This document shows, one piece after another, positions 35,696 to 48,700 of a DNA stretch of 64,000 bases. The position numbers and the translations under genes were made by a program. Location: assembly GCA_008711295.1 (NCBI GenBank), contig VUYV01000122.1, positions 1,737,962 through 1,801,961 on the forward strand. Direction: 5' to 3'. This DNA is from Anarhynchus alexandrinus. Lineage: Eukaryota; Chordata; Aves; Charadriiformes; Charadriidae. A model generated the notes under the pieces. The model saw nothing but the letters and a program-made list of their open reading frames with translations, searched no databases and had not been told where the DNA came from. The stretch's first letter is position 1; each line of letters begins with the position of its first letter.

Positions 35696-38600
35696 CTGGA
35701 TGTTAACTTCTGCTTCTAATGTAAAAGTGGGAACAAGATAACACTTATCTTCATTGTACTGCATGGCTCAAAGAGACAAGGTATGAAGGCAGGTGCAAAC
35801 ACTGGTCCACTCCATGGATTACCTAACATTCAGTGTTTCTAAACCCTGCTTTTGCTCCTTTGGATGCACGCTTATAACATAAGATTTTTCTGTATCGTGT
35901 CCCACCTGGGATTTAGATTTCTCTTTATCAACTTAGACACTAAGCAAAGAGCTAAATCCTCAGACCGCTCAGCTAAAGCTGAGTTGTGTGTGTCATTACA
36001 AGCAGGAGCCAACAAACCCTCTCCCATATCTTACTGAGTCACATTTATGAAGGGCAAGTAAATAAATAAATCAGTCCCCAGTTAGTGTTGAAGCACTGTA
36101 GGGTCTGATTTGGCACAGTGAGTGGTGTTTGTGCCCTCAAGCTTAGAAAGTGTAGGCCTGAACCCTAAGATTTTTTAAAGATATTCTAGGCTTTATTTCT
36201 TTAATCCCTCTGTTGTTTGTAGGCATGTTCTCAATCATGATGTGCAAGCCACGGAGAAATAAAGTTTATTAATGATACCCCAAAAAACTTCAGAACTGCA
36301 AAATCCTGGTTTTGTGCTGAGTATTATAGTGCCATTAAAAGCTACTATTTTGAACACCTGTTTCTGTTAGAAAGCTCTTGATATTCCTTTTCCATCCTTC
36401 ATTTCTATCCTGACAAGTCAAAAGATATCAGTCTTTGACTTGTCACAGGTGCTGGATTGCATATTGCCATTTCTGGGCTTCAGGCCAGTGTAAATTTCAC
36501 AGGAGAAGGAAAAGTGAGGGTTTTTCAGGCAGCCTGGACGTTATGGTTCTTCTTTTGTTTGTTCTCTAATTTTATTAATTCTTGGCTGTTTGAGTTATTC
36601 ACAGGCCTGTTATTGGTGGAGGAAATTCTGGAAGATTTAAGGCACAGCAGGAAAGTATATGTAATAAAATTCAGTTCATCCCTTGACAGTGATTTATAAA
36701 TCATTGATACTAGGAACACATAGTTTATGAATTAATATCTTTATGCACTGAATTGATTTAAAAAAAAATATTGGTTTTGTTGTTCAGTTTCATTTATTTC
36801 CTGCATTGTCTGACCTATGCCAATAGTCCTAAAAAATCTTGTGTTTATTTCCTCTCTGCTTTACGTAAAGGAAGAGAGAGGATACTAATGTTTTCTTTTC
36901 TTCTTCTACCACTTGTATTACTCAAATGCACTTTGTCTTCCATTTGTATTTAGCTTTTTTACTAAGTGATGATATTTTTTGCCAAATTTGACTTCATCAA
37001 ATAATATTTGATCTGACTTTCAACCCTAATATCTGAAAATTGGAAAAAAAACCCCACAGTTTGCACACATATTTACAGAGATTTCAAGGCAAGGGGGAAG
37101 GAGGGTTGTTCTAACCAGCAGAACAGTAGATAATTGAGAGCTGGAATTCCAGATCAGCGTAGCCCCCATTGCTCTCATTTTGGAGGAAGCTAGTATTGAC
37201 TAGACAATAAGCATTATTTAAAAATCTCATCTATATAATGAATTGAGTAACTTTTTCTGTAAAATATTTACTGCTCTCTCTGGATATTATATCTCTAGAT
37301 TCTATTTGTGTTTAGATAACTACAATCTATAACAGATTTTCTGTCTTTTTTGTGTAATAGATTAATGAGATACCAGGTCAAGTGCAATGTAATAAAGGCT
37401 GTTGTCTTCTTTGCACTTTGGGTCAAGCTCATAGCAAACTGTTTACAAATAAATTTTTGCAAATGTGCCTAGACAGCTTTTGTCATGTTTTTGTAAATAG
37501 ATTACTGTTCTCGGGATGTTACATTGCATTTTTCCCCCCTCTAAGATATAAAATAATGGTCCCATGAGACGGATTCCCTTTGTTATACTTGTGTGTATAA
37601 TTATATTATTTTTATGGCTATGTTTCTAAAACATGTTTTCGAATTGTTCTGTTGTAATATTTTCCCTTGAAAAAAAACATAATATTTTATTACCATGTGT
37701 ATTTTTATCATCAGTTTTTGCTTGGTGCAGGAACAAGATACTTATTCCCATTCTGTATGGGGTCAAGGGATATTAGGCACAAAAAGGTGTCTAAAATTAA
37801 GCAAATTTGAACTGGTTTTGTCCTAGAAGAAAATACAAGTTCTGATTTTTGATATTGTAATGATCTGAAATCCAAAATTAATTTTTCTCCTTCCTGTAAC
37901 GCAAAATGTTCATAACTTTCTCTTAAATTTAATTGTCAATTTAATCTTCCTGACAAAAGTTGTAGGAAAGCTATAATGTGAAATTATTAAAAAGAATTAG
38001 TTTCTGCCGTCTGTTTATTATATAATTTCCTTCTTAAAACCTCTGGATTGTTTGTGTCAGACACATTTCTGCTATGCTTTTGGTAGGTATTTCAACATGA
38101 GAAAAGTATTTCTTATTTCTTATGTGTTTACTTATTTAACACACGTACTAAGTGCTCGATAGGTTGCATCATGGTGGGGAGGAGTGGCGTGAGGATCCTC
38201 CCCCATAGCTGCCTTTAAATGCGAGTTATTCTCATTTCACACTACAGTGTAAGGGAACTAATAGCCCTTTTTCTCTGCTGAGCCCAGCATCCCTGATGTT
38301 GGATTGAGGACAGCCTGGGCTGGTGCAGAATGTTCATAGACAAGTATCACCCTTCCATCCACTTCCCTTGCAAAATGGAAGTAATTCACATTGAAATAAC
38401 ACAACAGTAGAAGGACAGTTTGCCTGAGGCCTATAAAAAAAAAATTGAAATCTTACTTAAAATATACAGTTGCATTTGTGTTGCCTCCCTGTGTTTCTAT
38501 TATTCGGACATGTAGCCTGAATTTAGCTCACTTAATATTTTTAACACAGTTTACATTTAATTTGGCATACATGTTGCCAAACTACAAAGGGGATACCTCT

Positions 38601-39474
38601 CTGATTCCCCTGTGAGCTCGAAATTTAGTCAAGCCTTTGATGTGGCTATCTTCTGGTTACAGTAGAGATTTCCTCTTCCTCCTTTGGGGTCATCTAAGGG
38701 GAAAATTCAGTCAGTGCAGAAGATGGATTAGCATTTGACTTACATTTCTGACTTACATTTCCAATAATACCCTGAGGCTTCCACCACTCCTTAACTTTCT
38801 GGCTTCTCCTTTCAGAATATTTTATTCTGGAGGCTGTGCTGGTACTCTTCTGAACACCTTAGATACTGGGGCATGCTCAGGGTTTGTGCTGCCTCAAGGG
38901 CAGCTGCAATACTTATCCTAGCTCTCCAGCTGGGATATCCACTGGTGCGAGGGAAACCCCTGAGTGACATGAAAACCAGTGAAGCTTTTCTCAGCTTATT
39001 TAAGATAGGTGAAAAAGTGCATGGCAGGAGCACTGTGGTCTGCTGGTGGCTCCTAATTAGTACACTTGCACTGAGACTGCAGTGTGTCAACTAGACAGGG
39101 TTGGTGAGTGGCCAAAAGCTCACTGTAGCTTAATTTTTCCTCCTTAGCCTCCCAGAACTACACGTTCACTTCTGAGTCCCCCCCTTTTTGCTTAGATTTA
39201 TGAATGGGAGACCTATTTAAAGTCCGACAACCATGAGATATAATTTCTCTTGATGTCACTGGCAGTTAGAGCCTGTTGTCGGGCGTTTTAGCCTGACTAC
39301 ACACCAGGATTTGCTGTCTGGGAAAGGGCACCTCTCAAGCAGTAGGATCAATGCTTAATTTGTCTCTTATCCATCTGAGAGCCTTAAAGACAGAAATAAG
39401 ACAGAAAAAATCAGACAGCAATAGCGTAGTTTATGTGCAATTTTGAGTTTATATAATTCCACATTCTGTTATTT

Positions 39475-39520
39475 ATGTGTGTGAGTTTGCACACACGTGT
39501 GCACAGGTGTGCACAAGTGT
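39475..39520. repeat. Alternating CA/TG tract
   Basis: The tract is a degenerate purine-pyrimidine alternation built of GTGTGT, GCACACACGTGTGCAC and GTGTGCAC units. It includes the 10-bp palindrome CACACGTGTG. It is probably a decayed dinucleotide microsatellite with Z-DNA-forming potential. Confidence 0.6.
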
Positions 39521-40260
39521 CCATCAATATTTCTGTCTCCTCATGCAAGAAAACCTACCAGCTCTGGCTCGCAAACCCCATTATCCTCATTATCCTCAGG
39601 TATTATCCTCAGTTTTAATGGGAGAACCATGTGATGTGTTACACCTTTGAGCCACGTGCGTGTGCGTCTGTCTCTGTAGCACTGGCTAGGGGTAGGCAAG
39701 GAGAAGGTGTGCAGCCTACAGCAGCTTTCTCTGCACATTGATGGGCAACCTCCTGGCCAGTCAGGTATTGCCACCTCCTAAGAGCTGTCATTCAGCGGGA
39801 CATTTGACTTCCTTGTTGAGAAGAGTGTGCTGTCTTACTGTTCGTACTACTTTGGCTCAGACGGTAATCTTGCACAGAATCCCTCTCTCAGAGACTGGTC
39901 GTTCCATGCCGAGTCATTCTTTATTTCATTTAATAAAATATGTTTTGCCATTAATATGTTTTCCTTTTTATTTGTCAGTGAATAAGCAGTTCTTGAGAGA
40001 ACACCTAATCTACAGCCTCCAGTAGCGATTGCTTATCAAGCGCAAGCCTCCTGGCCGGTGTAAAGCATTCACCTCTGAGTCCTTGTCTCAGAAGGAACCT
40101 CAAATTCTTTTATTCCTTAAATTAAAATAATTGCGTATCTTGCAGTTGCAGTATTTTGTAGTATTTTCACGCAAATGCTGTAATTCTCCTTTCTTTTTTG
40201 GTTGGGTTGCTGAATTGGTTTCAGGCCCTTTGAAGTGTTTCTGGTTAAATAAGCCAGGAG

Positions 40261-40335
40261 GTTTTGTTTGGTTGGTTTTTTGGGGTTTTTTTGTTGTTGT
40301 TGTTTTTGGTTTTGGTTTGTGTTTTTTTTTTTTTT
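40261..40335. repeat. T/G-rich low-complexity tract
   Basis: The tract consists of runs of TTTTGG and TTG units ending in T14 (40322-40335). On the minus strand it is an A-rich tract. No SINE or LINE body is attached on either side, so it is called simple sequence. Confidence 0.7.
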
Positions 40336-42101
40336 CTTCCAGGTGTTAATATCAGGTGACAGCTGAATCAGTTTGGGTGATAAATCTTTGTTTTGGTGTC
40401 ACACCCAATGGGATGCTAGTGGAAGCCTGGTGTTTAAATGACCATTAAGTGACAATCTAAAGGAAATACTTTCCAATTTATAAAATTTGAGATAAACCTG
40501 TTTCTTCTTAACATCCACAATTAACACAAGTATACTCTCGGTTTATTAACTTTTTTGAGATCTGAGTGACTTTATTTAGAGGATTTTATTGAAAATGTGT
40601 AAGATTCAGCCTCTTGCATGAATACTTGCCTAGTAAAAATTAGGTAAAGTCATGATGTTGAATTAATCTGTGTTAAAAAAAAAAGAAAAATACTGTGATG
40701 TTTTCAGACTTGGCCCAGGTACAGCAGAAATATTTTCATTTAGTATCCAACTGCTTAGAGGGATTATTTAACTCCAATTCAGCAGTGCTAAAATCTCTCA
40801 TCATAATTCATTACATAATAGGATTATCTTAAAAGAGAGCCTAGATGGCCACAGTTGACAATACAGTAGGATACATTTTTGGAGGTCTAGGCTTAAATCT
40901 GACCCTGGGACACAAATGCATCATGTTTGCGGGTCTAAATATATGTCCAAGTAAATGTTTGTTTATATTCCATGCGATCTGGCATTACTTCATGCAGCTG
41001 GCAGCCTGTTCAATAAAGACCCAAGACTCAACTAGCAGTTTTGGACAGAGGAACACTGGCACAGCTGTTTGGACAACCTGATTTAGCACGTCTGAACTGC
41101 TCTTGGCTTTAGCCAATGGGGGTAGTTTTTTACTTCCCTAACTGCTAAAATTTATCAAATTCACATAATAAATTAGTAGAAAACAAAGAAGAACAGTGCC
41201 ACTGCAATTCATCTGAGCTACTGAATCTAGTTGTCTAGTCCGAATTATAATTGGGATAGAAAAAATGTCTTAAATAAAATTCAGTAATAGACCCTTTGTT
41301 GCGATATTCAAGAAGCTTTGTTATCTCTCAAATTTAGGAAATATGAAAGAATACAGTTCCAATAATATCATTGACCTTGCAGTGTTGGGTATTCCAGTCC
41401 TGTTCTTTCACTGCTTTTTATCTTGTGTCTACACCTCTGCAAAGTCGGGGGAAATGCTCTGAATGAAGATGCATATTATGCAGGTGCGAAGAAATGCATA
41501 AGATGTAAGAAATCAGACTTTGGGTACTTTGTATTCTGTAAGAGCTGCAATATATTAACTTATGCATTTAATGAAGAAGAGAAGAAGGGGAAAGCTTCTT
41601 TTTGGATGGCACAGTAAAGGACAAATTTTTGTTAGGTAGCACGTTGCTCAGGGTGGCAGAAAGCCTGCTGTCACCTGGCAGCGTCCATACCGTTGTGCCT
41701 TCCTGCTTCACGCTATCTGAGCTGGCCTCTGTTTCTGGAGTGTAATTGATGTTGTATAGCTGTGAGGAGCTGCCTCATTTTATTGTTTATTTCTAGCATT
41801 TCCAAAATTTGTAGCGTTTTAAAGTCCCATTTGAATAGAAGGAACGGCTGTGTGCATTGATTTCAGAAGAATCGGTTCTGAGGTTTTAGGACGTAGTCTA
41901 TAATTACAGTAATCAGTTGGGCAAATCTGTGTAACTTTGTGCTAGATATGGACTAATTATATTTTACTTATCCGTTACTTCATTTAGTAGTTATTTCTGA
42001 ATTAAGTTATGTGTATTAAAATAAGGTCCATCATCTAGAATAAAACAATCATATAAGTAAGGATAATAGTTGTGAGAAATAATAATATCAACTTTTTTTT
42101 T

Positions 42102-42447
42102 TCTATTGAAATTCAAAAATGTTTTCATTTTCCCTGTTGCCATACGAAATTTCTGTGTGGTAACAGAATTCATACAACCAAATTTCAATGCTTTATTCTG
42201 ACGCTGTGCTACATCTTCTTTAGGCTGATGTGGGAGCACTGTTTTTAGCAGATGCAGATTTAATGTCAAACTGACTAAAAAATTTTGTTTCTTTGTGTTC
42301 TGTAAGTTCAATTTTCTTACCCTTCATTTCTAAAACAAAGGTTGCAGTATCATTTCGTACAAGAAGAATTTCTAGTTTGTTAGTCCTTCCCAAAAGCAAA
42401 ACCAGCATATGGAAGCAAAGCAAACTCAATTGACAGAGAAAGCTCAA
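42102..42447 (-). pseudogene. Possible retrocopy fragment with A-run
   Basis: On the minus strand one frame (42447-42220) contains TNKLEILLVRND, then FVLEMKGKKIELTEHKE, then FFSQFDIKSASAKNSAP before a stop. The adjacent frame then continues as PKEDVAQRQNKALKF, then TTQKFRMATGKMKTFLNF, followed directly by a run of ten A (complement of 42093-42102). Both parts are hydrophilic and compositionally protein-like, as expected of one coding stretch broken by an indel near 42222-42232. The A-run at the 3' side fits a processed retrocopy, but no poly(A) signal or target duplication was identified, and the protein family is not recognised. In AT-rich DNA such a frame could also arise by chance. Confidence 0.28.
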
Positions 42448-42667
42448 ATTCTTAATACTTTAGGAAATAATATAACTGTTTACCTAGTAACACATCAGAT
42501 CTGTCATCACTTTGCAGTTTTCAAACAAAATGGGTAAAGGGAATGGAGAACAGAAAAGGACTAAAATAGCGTATCTGGTTTCTGAGTATCTAAATGCAAA
42601 AAATAGAAACTTAGCATGGAATAATAAATATTTATTGTGCTAAAGGAAGAGCAACAGACTGAGTGTA

Positions 42668-42750
42668 ACCCTATGGTAAAAGCACTTACCCAGGAGTGTG
42701 AGAAACACTCCTCTACACCCTCAAATAAGAACGCAGAGCTCTCCTTTGGC
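42668..42750 (+). mobile_element. Possible ancient tRNA-derived SINE head
   Basis: The segment 'atggtaaaagcacttacccaggagtgtgag' resembles the A-box region of old amniote tRNA-derived SINEs ('tggttagagcactcacc...'). It also includes a perfect 8-bp inverted repeat, AGGAGTGT (42692-42699) and ACACTCCT (42705-42712). There is no clear B box, so the call is tentative. Confidence 0.3.
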
Positions 42751-45700
42751 CTGGCCAGCCTTCAGCCCTGATCAGACTTTGAAAAGGACTTACTCTCTCC
42801 ATGACCTAGGGAAGAAGCCCTCAGTCCAGGCTGGTACTTCCCAGATACCTAGAAAGGGAAAACACACAAATGCTTTCAACCTGTTTGCAGTACTTTCTGC
42901 TGTCTAGTTAAGGAGGTTTTCTTTTCATCTGTTTATATGGCTCCTCTTCTGAAATGCTCTCTTCATACATTTTTAAAGGTCTGTTTGTGTATAACTTATA
43001 TACTTTGAATAAGTCATTAACCCATACAAATGTAAACATTAAGTACTTTTAACATTTCCACCGTGGACATCTTTCTAAAATATTTGCATAAGCTCAGGCA
43101 AGAGGTCTGTGTTTTCATAAAGTTTTCTGAGTAAGATTCTCTGGCCTGTAATATGTGGGTGAGATTATAGAGCTCACTATCTTAAAAAAAAAAATAAATA
43201 AAATCTACAAATGTTGAAATATATGGTGAATAATGATGGATATGCCACATGTATGGCATAAGTATTGGAAAAATCTAAGACTGCTGCATTAAAAAAATTT
43301 GAAAATGCAAGTAATAAGCTCTAGAGTACCATTAACTTCCACGTATTCCACAGCTTCAGCTACTGTTCAATAGAAAACTTGGTGCATTGCACAGATCAAA
43401 TACGATAAGATATAAAAGGTGAGGCTGAGTATCTGTTGTTGAAGAAGCCTCAGGTACTAATATTTCAAATTGTTTTAAGTACAAAATTTGAGCTACATCT
43501 GACAGCTCTTGTAGTCTTAGTTCTGACGGTTACCATAAGGCAAGTGAAAAAATAGGGGTGTGTGTATAAATATGTGTATGTGTGTATATATAAATAAAAA
43601 TCCAGAATATTATACATTGTATTTGATATTACTTTTACTCTATAACCTAATGCAATGTATCCTGTAATGACCTTGGCTGCTATGAATACAGAACTCATTA
43701 CCTGTGCCTAGGTGTCATTCAAAGTTACTGATGCCCCTGAAAATCTTTAAATTCTCTGATATGAGTGCAAGTAAGTTTACAAAGCAGCACGTTATCTAAG
43801 AGGGATAAAAACCAAGTAATTTGAAATTTGTCAAAATTAAGAAAGGAAACAATACAAAATTGAGCAGATTGAATTGTTTCTTATTGCAGGGCAGCTGAAA
43901 GTGAATTGAATTTTCTAATGATTTTCAAACTTGATTTAAATGGAATCAGACATATTCTTGCCATTAGGTTTTTAGAACTAGACCAAAGAAAAGTTTTTAT
44001 AAATAGACCAAATATTTCAGGAAAAAAAGTTCTACCTAACAATGCTGCCATCTTTACAAGCTTGTAAGGGAAAAAAATCCTGTAGATAAATGGAACATTC
44101 AATATTATGACTACAAGAGACTGCACTTTACAAAATCTCTGTGTAAAATTAGATTCCCATTACCAGCTGAAGATTTACTGGTTAATTTATCAGAAGATAA
44201 AGTATTCTTTGAAAATGCACTTAAATCTAGATGACATGAAATACAAATTAAAAATGAAAATGTTCCTGAAATGCCATAAATAAAAGGTATGATGCTACTG
44301 GTTTTATTCAGGTAATAGAAAAACACTATTCCTGGATAATATTCCCTGTAATGTATTAGACATCGTTCTTATTAGGGCTTGGTTGTACCATTTAAGAGAA
44401 ATATGAGTGGACGTAATCACTCATTCAGAGCTATTCTTAGTCAAAAACAGGCTGCAAACATGCACCTGTATTGTTTTCTGTTGATATTATCTACATTTTC
44501 AGGATAGACATGCATGTTTCTGATTTCAATTTTTACTGATTCCTTGAGAGCCTTTGAGAGGTGGTTAAAAAATCTTTTTCTTTATGTCTTTACAGACCAC
44601 ATGTATGTGAATTCCTGGCCTGATGGATGCTCCTCATCGCTGCTGAATTGAAAACATAAAAGAAAAATCTTTGGGGTGGACATCTTGGAAAATGCTACAT
44701 ACGAGGTACAAAACTTCAAATCATAAAAGCACTATTGATGTTCTAAATTTAAATCAACAGAAATCTCAAAATATGAAATGGTTTGTAAAACAATTTGCTT
44801 ATTACTCTAGATTGTACCACAAAGCAATGAAGCATAACCAGATTTGTATTCTGTTTTCTTTACTTGGATGCCTCATGTTATAGGCAGTAGCACAGCTTTT
44901 CGTAGCTACAGAAATCCTATTATTTTCTGTAGCGTGGAAATTCTCCCAGGATGTCTGGAAAAGTACAAACACATGCAAAAAGGGTCATCCTCAACACTTC
45001 ATGCATTTGGTTTCAGATGAAAGTTACAGAAATAGAAAAAATTGCAACTCCTCCCTCCCCCCTTTGTATTACTGTATGAAAATCCACGAACGTTTGGGCT
45101 TTGACTTATAGCAACCATACTTTTATGTACTACTATCTTTGAGGTTTTGCTGGAATACATAATTATTTATTATTCCCCAAGTGTTTGTGTTTTATGTGTA
45201 CCAATGAAGCACTTATCACTGTATATGCGATACAGGAACATAGGAAAAGTGACTAAGAGTTATATGTTAGAAAGTCAGAAGATGTAGTAAGCAACTGAGG
45301 CTGGTTTGTTCTTTTTCTCTTTTTTTTTATTCCCTAAAAGAAATAATGAAATAATATTTAATGTTTTAGATGGCATATGATATCATCTAGGAGATCCATC
45401 CATGAATCAGGTTATCACTGTGTTCTGTTGACCCTGTACAATTCATAATGTATAGGCAGTATAAAATAGTAATAATCAAAAGTGATTCAAATAGCAGGCA
45501 GTTTACAGTAACAGCAGTTGTGTGGATTTTTAGAAAATGTAGTCCTTAATTATTGCAAATTTACTTTTACGGATTCTGAATTTTGAACCCTTGTTATATT
45601 TTTGCAAAACAACCCATAATTATTACCTGATCAGTGGCTTACGTAGAAAGCGGTTCATTTGGGAACATGGGAAAATAAGGATATGGCATTGATGAGAGCC

Positions 45701-48700
45701 TGAATGTCTGTGAGGCCTCTTCGTGTGGCAGAGAGCATGTACTGCATTAGAAAATGCTAATAGACAGACTATGACATTCCCCCATCCCATTAAGCCTGAA
45801 GGAGTGTCAGGGTTTGCCATCTGGCTCTCCATGTGCACCACTTTTGTCAAATTCACTCCTTTCCCTCAGTTTTTCGTCCTCCTTTTTTTCTTCATTTTGT
45901 TGCTACCACCACCAGTCCTTTCATCTTTCCTCCCTTTGGAACAGAAATCTTCATTTTAGCTAGAGATGCTTTTCTCCCTTCTGCTTCTGCCTGCCCACAG
46001 ATGCTAATAACAGCTCCTTCTTAGGCTGATGGCTAGTCTCTATAGCAATCAGGCAGCAGAAGCACTCAGCGCTAAAACCCAAGCAGGTCTTGGTAGCAGC
46101 CTCCAATTTTTTCTCTTCCCTTTCTCTGCAGCTGTTACCACCTGCCTTCACCTCTGCAGAAATCTGTAAATGTGCTGATATTCATCCGATGGAGCGGACC
46201 AAGTAGAGGGAAACAGCAGCGTATGGATTAGTTTCCTAAAGCGCTAAACTGAATTGAAAGTTAGTTGATGTTACTACATTTTATGAAACTAACGAAGCAT
46301 CTGAAATGTAGATAAATATTCTGCTGCTGTTCAGGGTAGCTAAAATGCCTGATGAAAGTGATACACATAAGAAGATTGACTGCTGTCATGTTAAACATGG
46401 AATACTGGAATAGTGAATAAAATGCTACCCTATGTATTTTGGGTGAAAATGCAATAAATATTCTAATTCATAAGGGAAAATATTCTCAGACTGAGTGAAG
46501 ATGAAAATATTTAATTTTCTACGCATGAATGTCTATGTAATATTACAGAGAAAAGGTGAATAAGTAGAGTTTGTTTTTATTGCAAAGGCAAGATTTGGAT
46601 ACTGTATGCTGTACAGGAAAATCAAACAAGATGTGCTGTCAGGAAGATAAAAAATAAATAGCATTAGTTCTCTAGGCTGATTCTAAGCTATCAAAAACAT
46701 GTCCAGTCTAACATAGATGGCATTTAGTTATAGCACAGATGAAGATTTAGTAATATACTACAAAGACTGAAAGGATGGCTTTTGTTTTACTAGACACCTG
46801 AAGACATGATATTCAAAACGTTTCCTTTGTTTGGTGTCAAAAAGTATTATGATCATTTTTCCAAATAGCATACAAGCAAAAGTATCAGGGGATGTAGCAT
46901 ACTAACAGGCTTTGAGTTAGAAGATTAGTTTTGAATGAACAAAACTTCAAGTAATTTGCTAGGTCTTTCAGTCAAATGTAGGACAGATGTTTTATAAATA
47001 GTGTAATACATAACATAATACGTGGCTTTAAAGATTTTCAATAAGGTCAGAGCAAAACCTATTTTGGGGGCAACTGGCAGGTGGCAACAAGTAAAGTATA
47101 AATTAAATCCCAAAGCTGTTTTTCAAGACAAAAACAAGTGTGATTTAGATTTGATAATGAATGGGCAGTCTCAATGAGGCAGTTGAATTAAAAAGTAGCA
47201 GCAACTGTGCATTTTCATAAGCAAGAGAGAGTGCAACTTTGATTGTTCCTTCACAGTGTCTTTGTTGGCCTTGTCAAGGGGTGCCAGAATAGGAGATATT
47301 GTCCTTTATGAATTGATACTCATTATACTGGCATGACCCACTTGTGGGAACATGAAGGAACCTCTGTATAAAGGTATCAGAATAATTTATTCCTCAGCTT
47401 TTTTAGGAATAGCTTTGTCCATATAAAGATGATTCTGTTTGCATCTACGCTGGGAGAGTAATTTGCTGTGCAGAAGCTCATGTTTGGTGGTCTTCAGGTA
47501 CAATAGAGATACCAAGTGAAGCAGACTTCTATCAGACTCCTAGGTACGAGGGATTAACAAGCAATGCAGGTTATGCTATAGTGACTGCACCAACCTAGTT
47601 AAAGTGAGATGACTTTCCAGCACAGGCAAGACCTCAGGGTACGCTGACTGTGCAGTTGATAGCGCAGTGATATCTCCCTTCTAACTACTTTATCCCACTG
47701 TGTGTTCTGAGCACTGACTCCGGGTCAGTGAAGAGTCTGAGCACAGGATAAACAGACTGTCTGTGTTCTTCAGTTTAAAAACATATAGTTTTAGTCTTTG
47801 TTGAATCAGGGCTTACATGATAGAAGTGAGACTGATATGGAAAATTACTTAGCTTTGAAAACAGCTGCAGAAGAGTAGTGTTATGTAAGCAATATTAAAA
47901 GCAACATTGACAAAACAATGGAAGAAAAGGTTCTTCAAAAATGCCAGCAGGGCATGAACAGGAGGGAATATGCAGTAGGCAGAAAAAAAATAAAAATTCT
48001 TTAGCTCAGACAAATTGTGCACCAGAATCTCAGCATTCATTTAATGGGAAAGTAACTTTCTGGTTGATAAGAATGCAAAGAATATCTTGAAAGCATGAAC
48101 CGGACGATGAGTGATGTACTTTGTTAGGCTTCAGCAGTAAAGCCTGAAAACCACAACCTTTGTGTATTTTAATAACCCATTCATTTCCTTGCTGCTTTCA
48201 TCTAGCTACCAGACGATGACACTTAAAAATGTACGTCACTGGTTCTAACTCAGCAACAGCTAGAAGCAAAAACACGGCTGATTACAATACAAAGGGAGTA
48301 GATCTGCAGGGAGTAACTTCTTTGTTGGTCACACAGGAGATGACAGAAGATTTGGCAATTAGCAAAGAAAGACCACTGATTTTCTCGTCTATTTAGGGAG
48401 AAACAAGGCCCAGTGTTTTCAGGAGGATGAAGCTTGCCATTCTGTTCCAATAAATGCAGGGAGACACGCAAACAGAAAAGGTAACATTCCAGTCAAGTCT
48501 GTCAGAACATGCCAATGATACTACTTTAAACATATGTATGTGTAAATTCTACTGATTAGAGCTGCAGTTTGGCATTCAAAGTCAGCAGAACTGGAAGAAC
48601 GTCATTAGTATTTTTTTCATTCCATGCCTCATGGTTGATATTCAGTAATATTTCTTACGGAAACTACTTTTCTCTCGTCACCCTTTGTAATTCCGGTTGT

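Larger units (their letters stand above)
33746..42101. other. Long unique AT-rich stretch
   Basis: No supported gene. A T7C9 run lies at 33762-33777. A POU-like plus SOX-like motif pair lies at 35662-35695. A 13-base tandem duplication (tgacttacatttc twice) lies at 38736-38761. A CA/TG alternating tract that could adopt Z-DNA lies at 39475-39520. A triple ATTATCCTC motif lies at 39580-39616. A T/G-rich tract lies at 40261-40335. The Cys-containing frame at 41423-41617 (+) has two CxxC pairs but no family support. Confidence 0.5.

Noticed and set aside
41423..41617. Frame with two CxxC pairs (CIRC ... CKSC), zinc-ribbon-like
   Set aside because: There are only four cysteines in a single random-length frame, with no family context, start context or partner exons.
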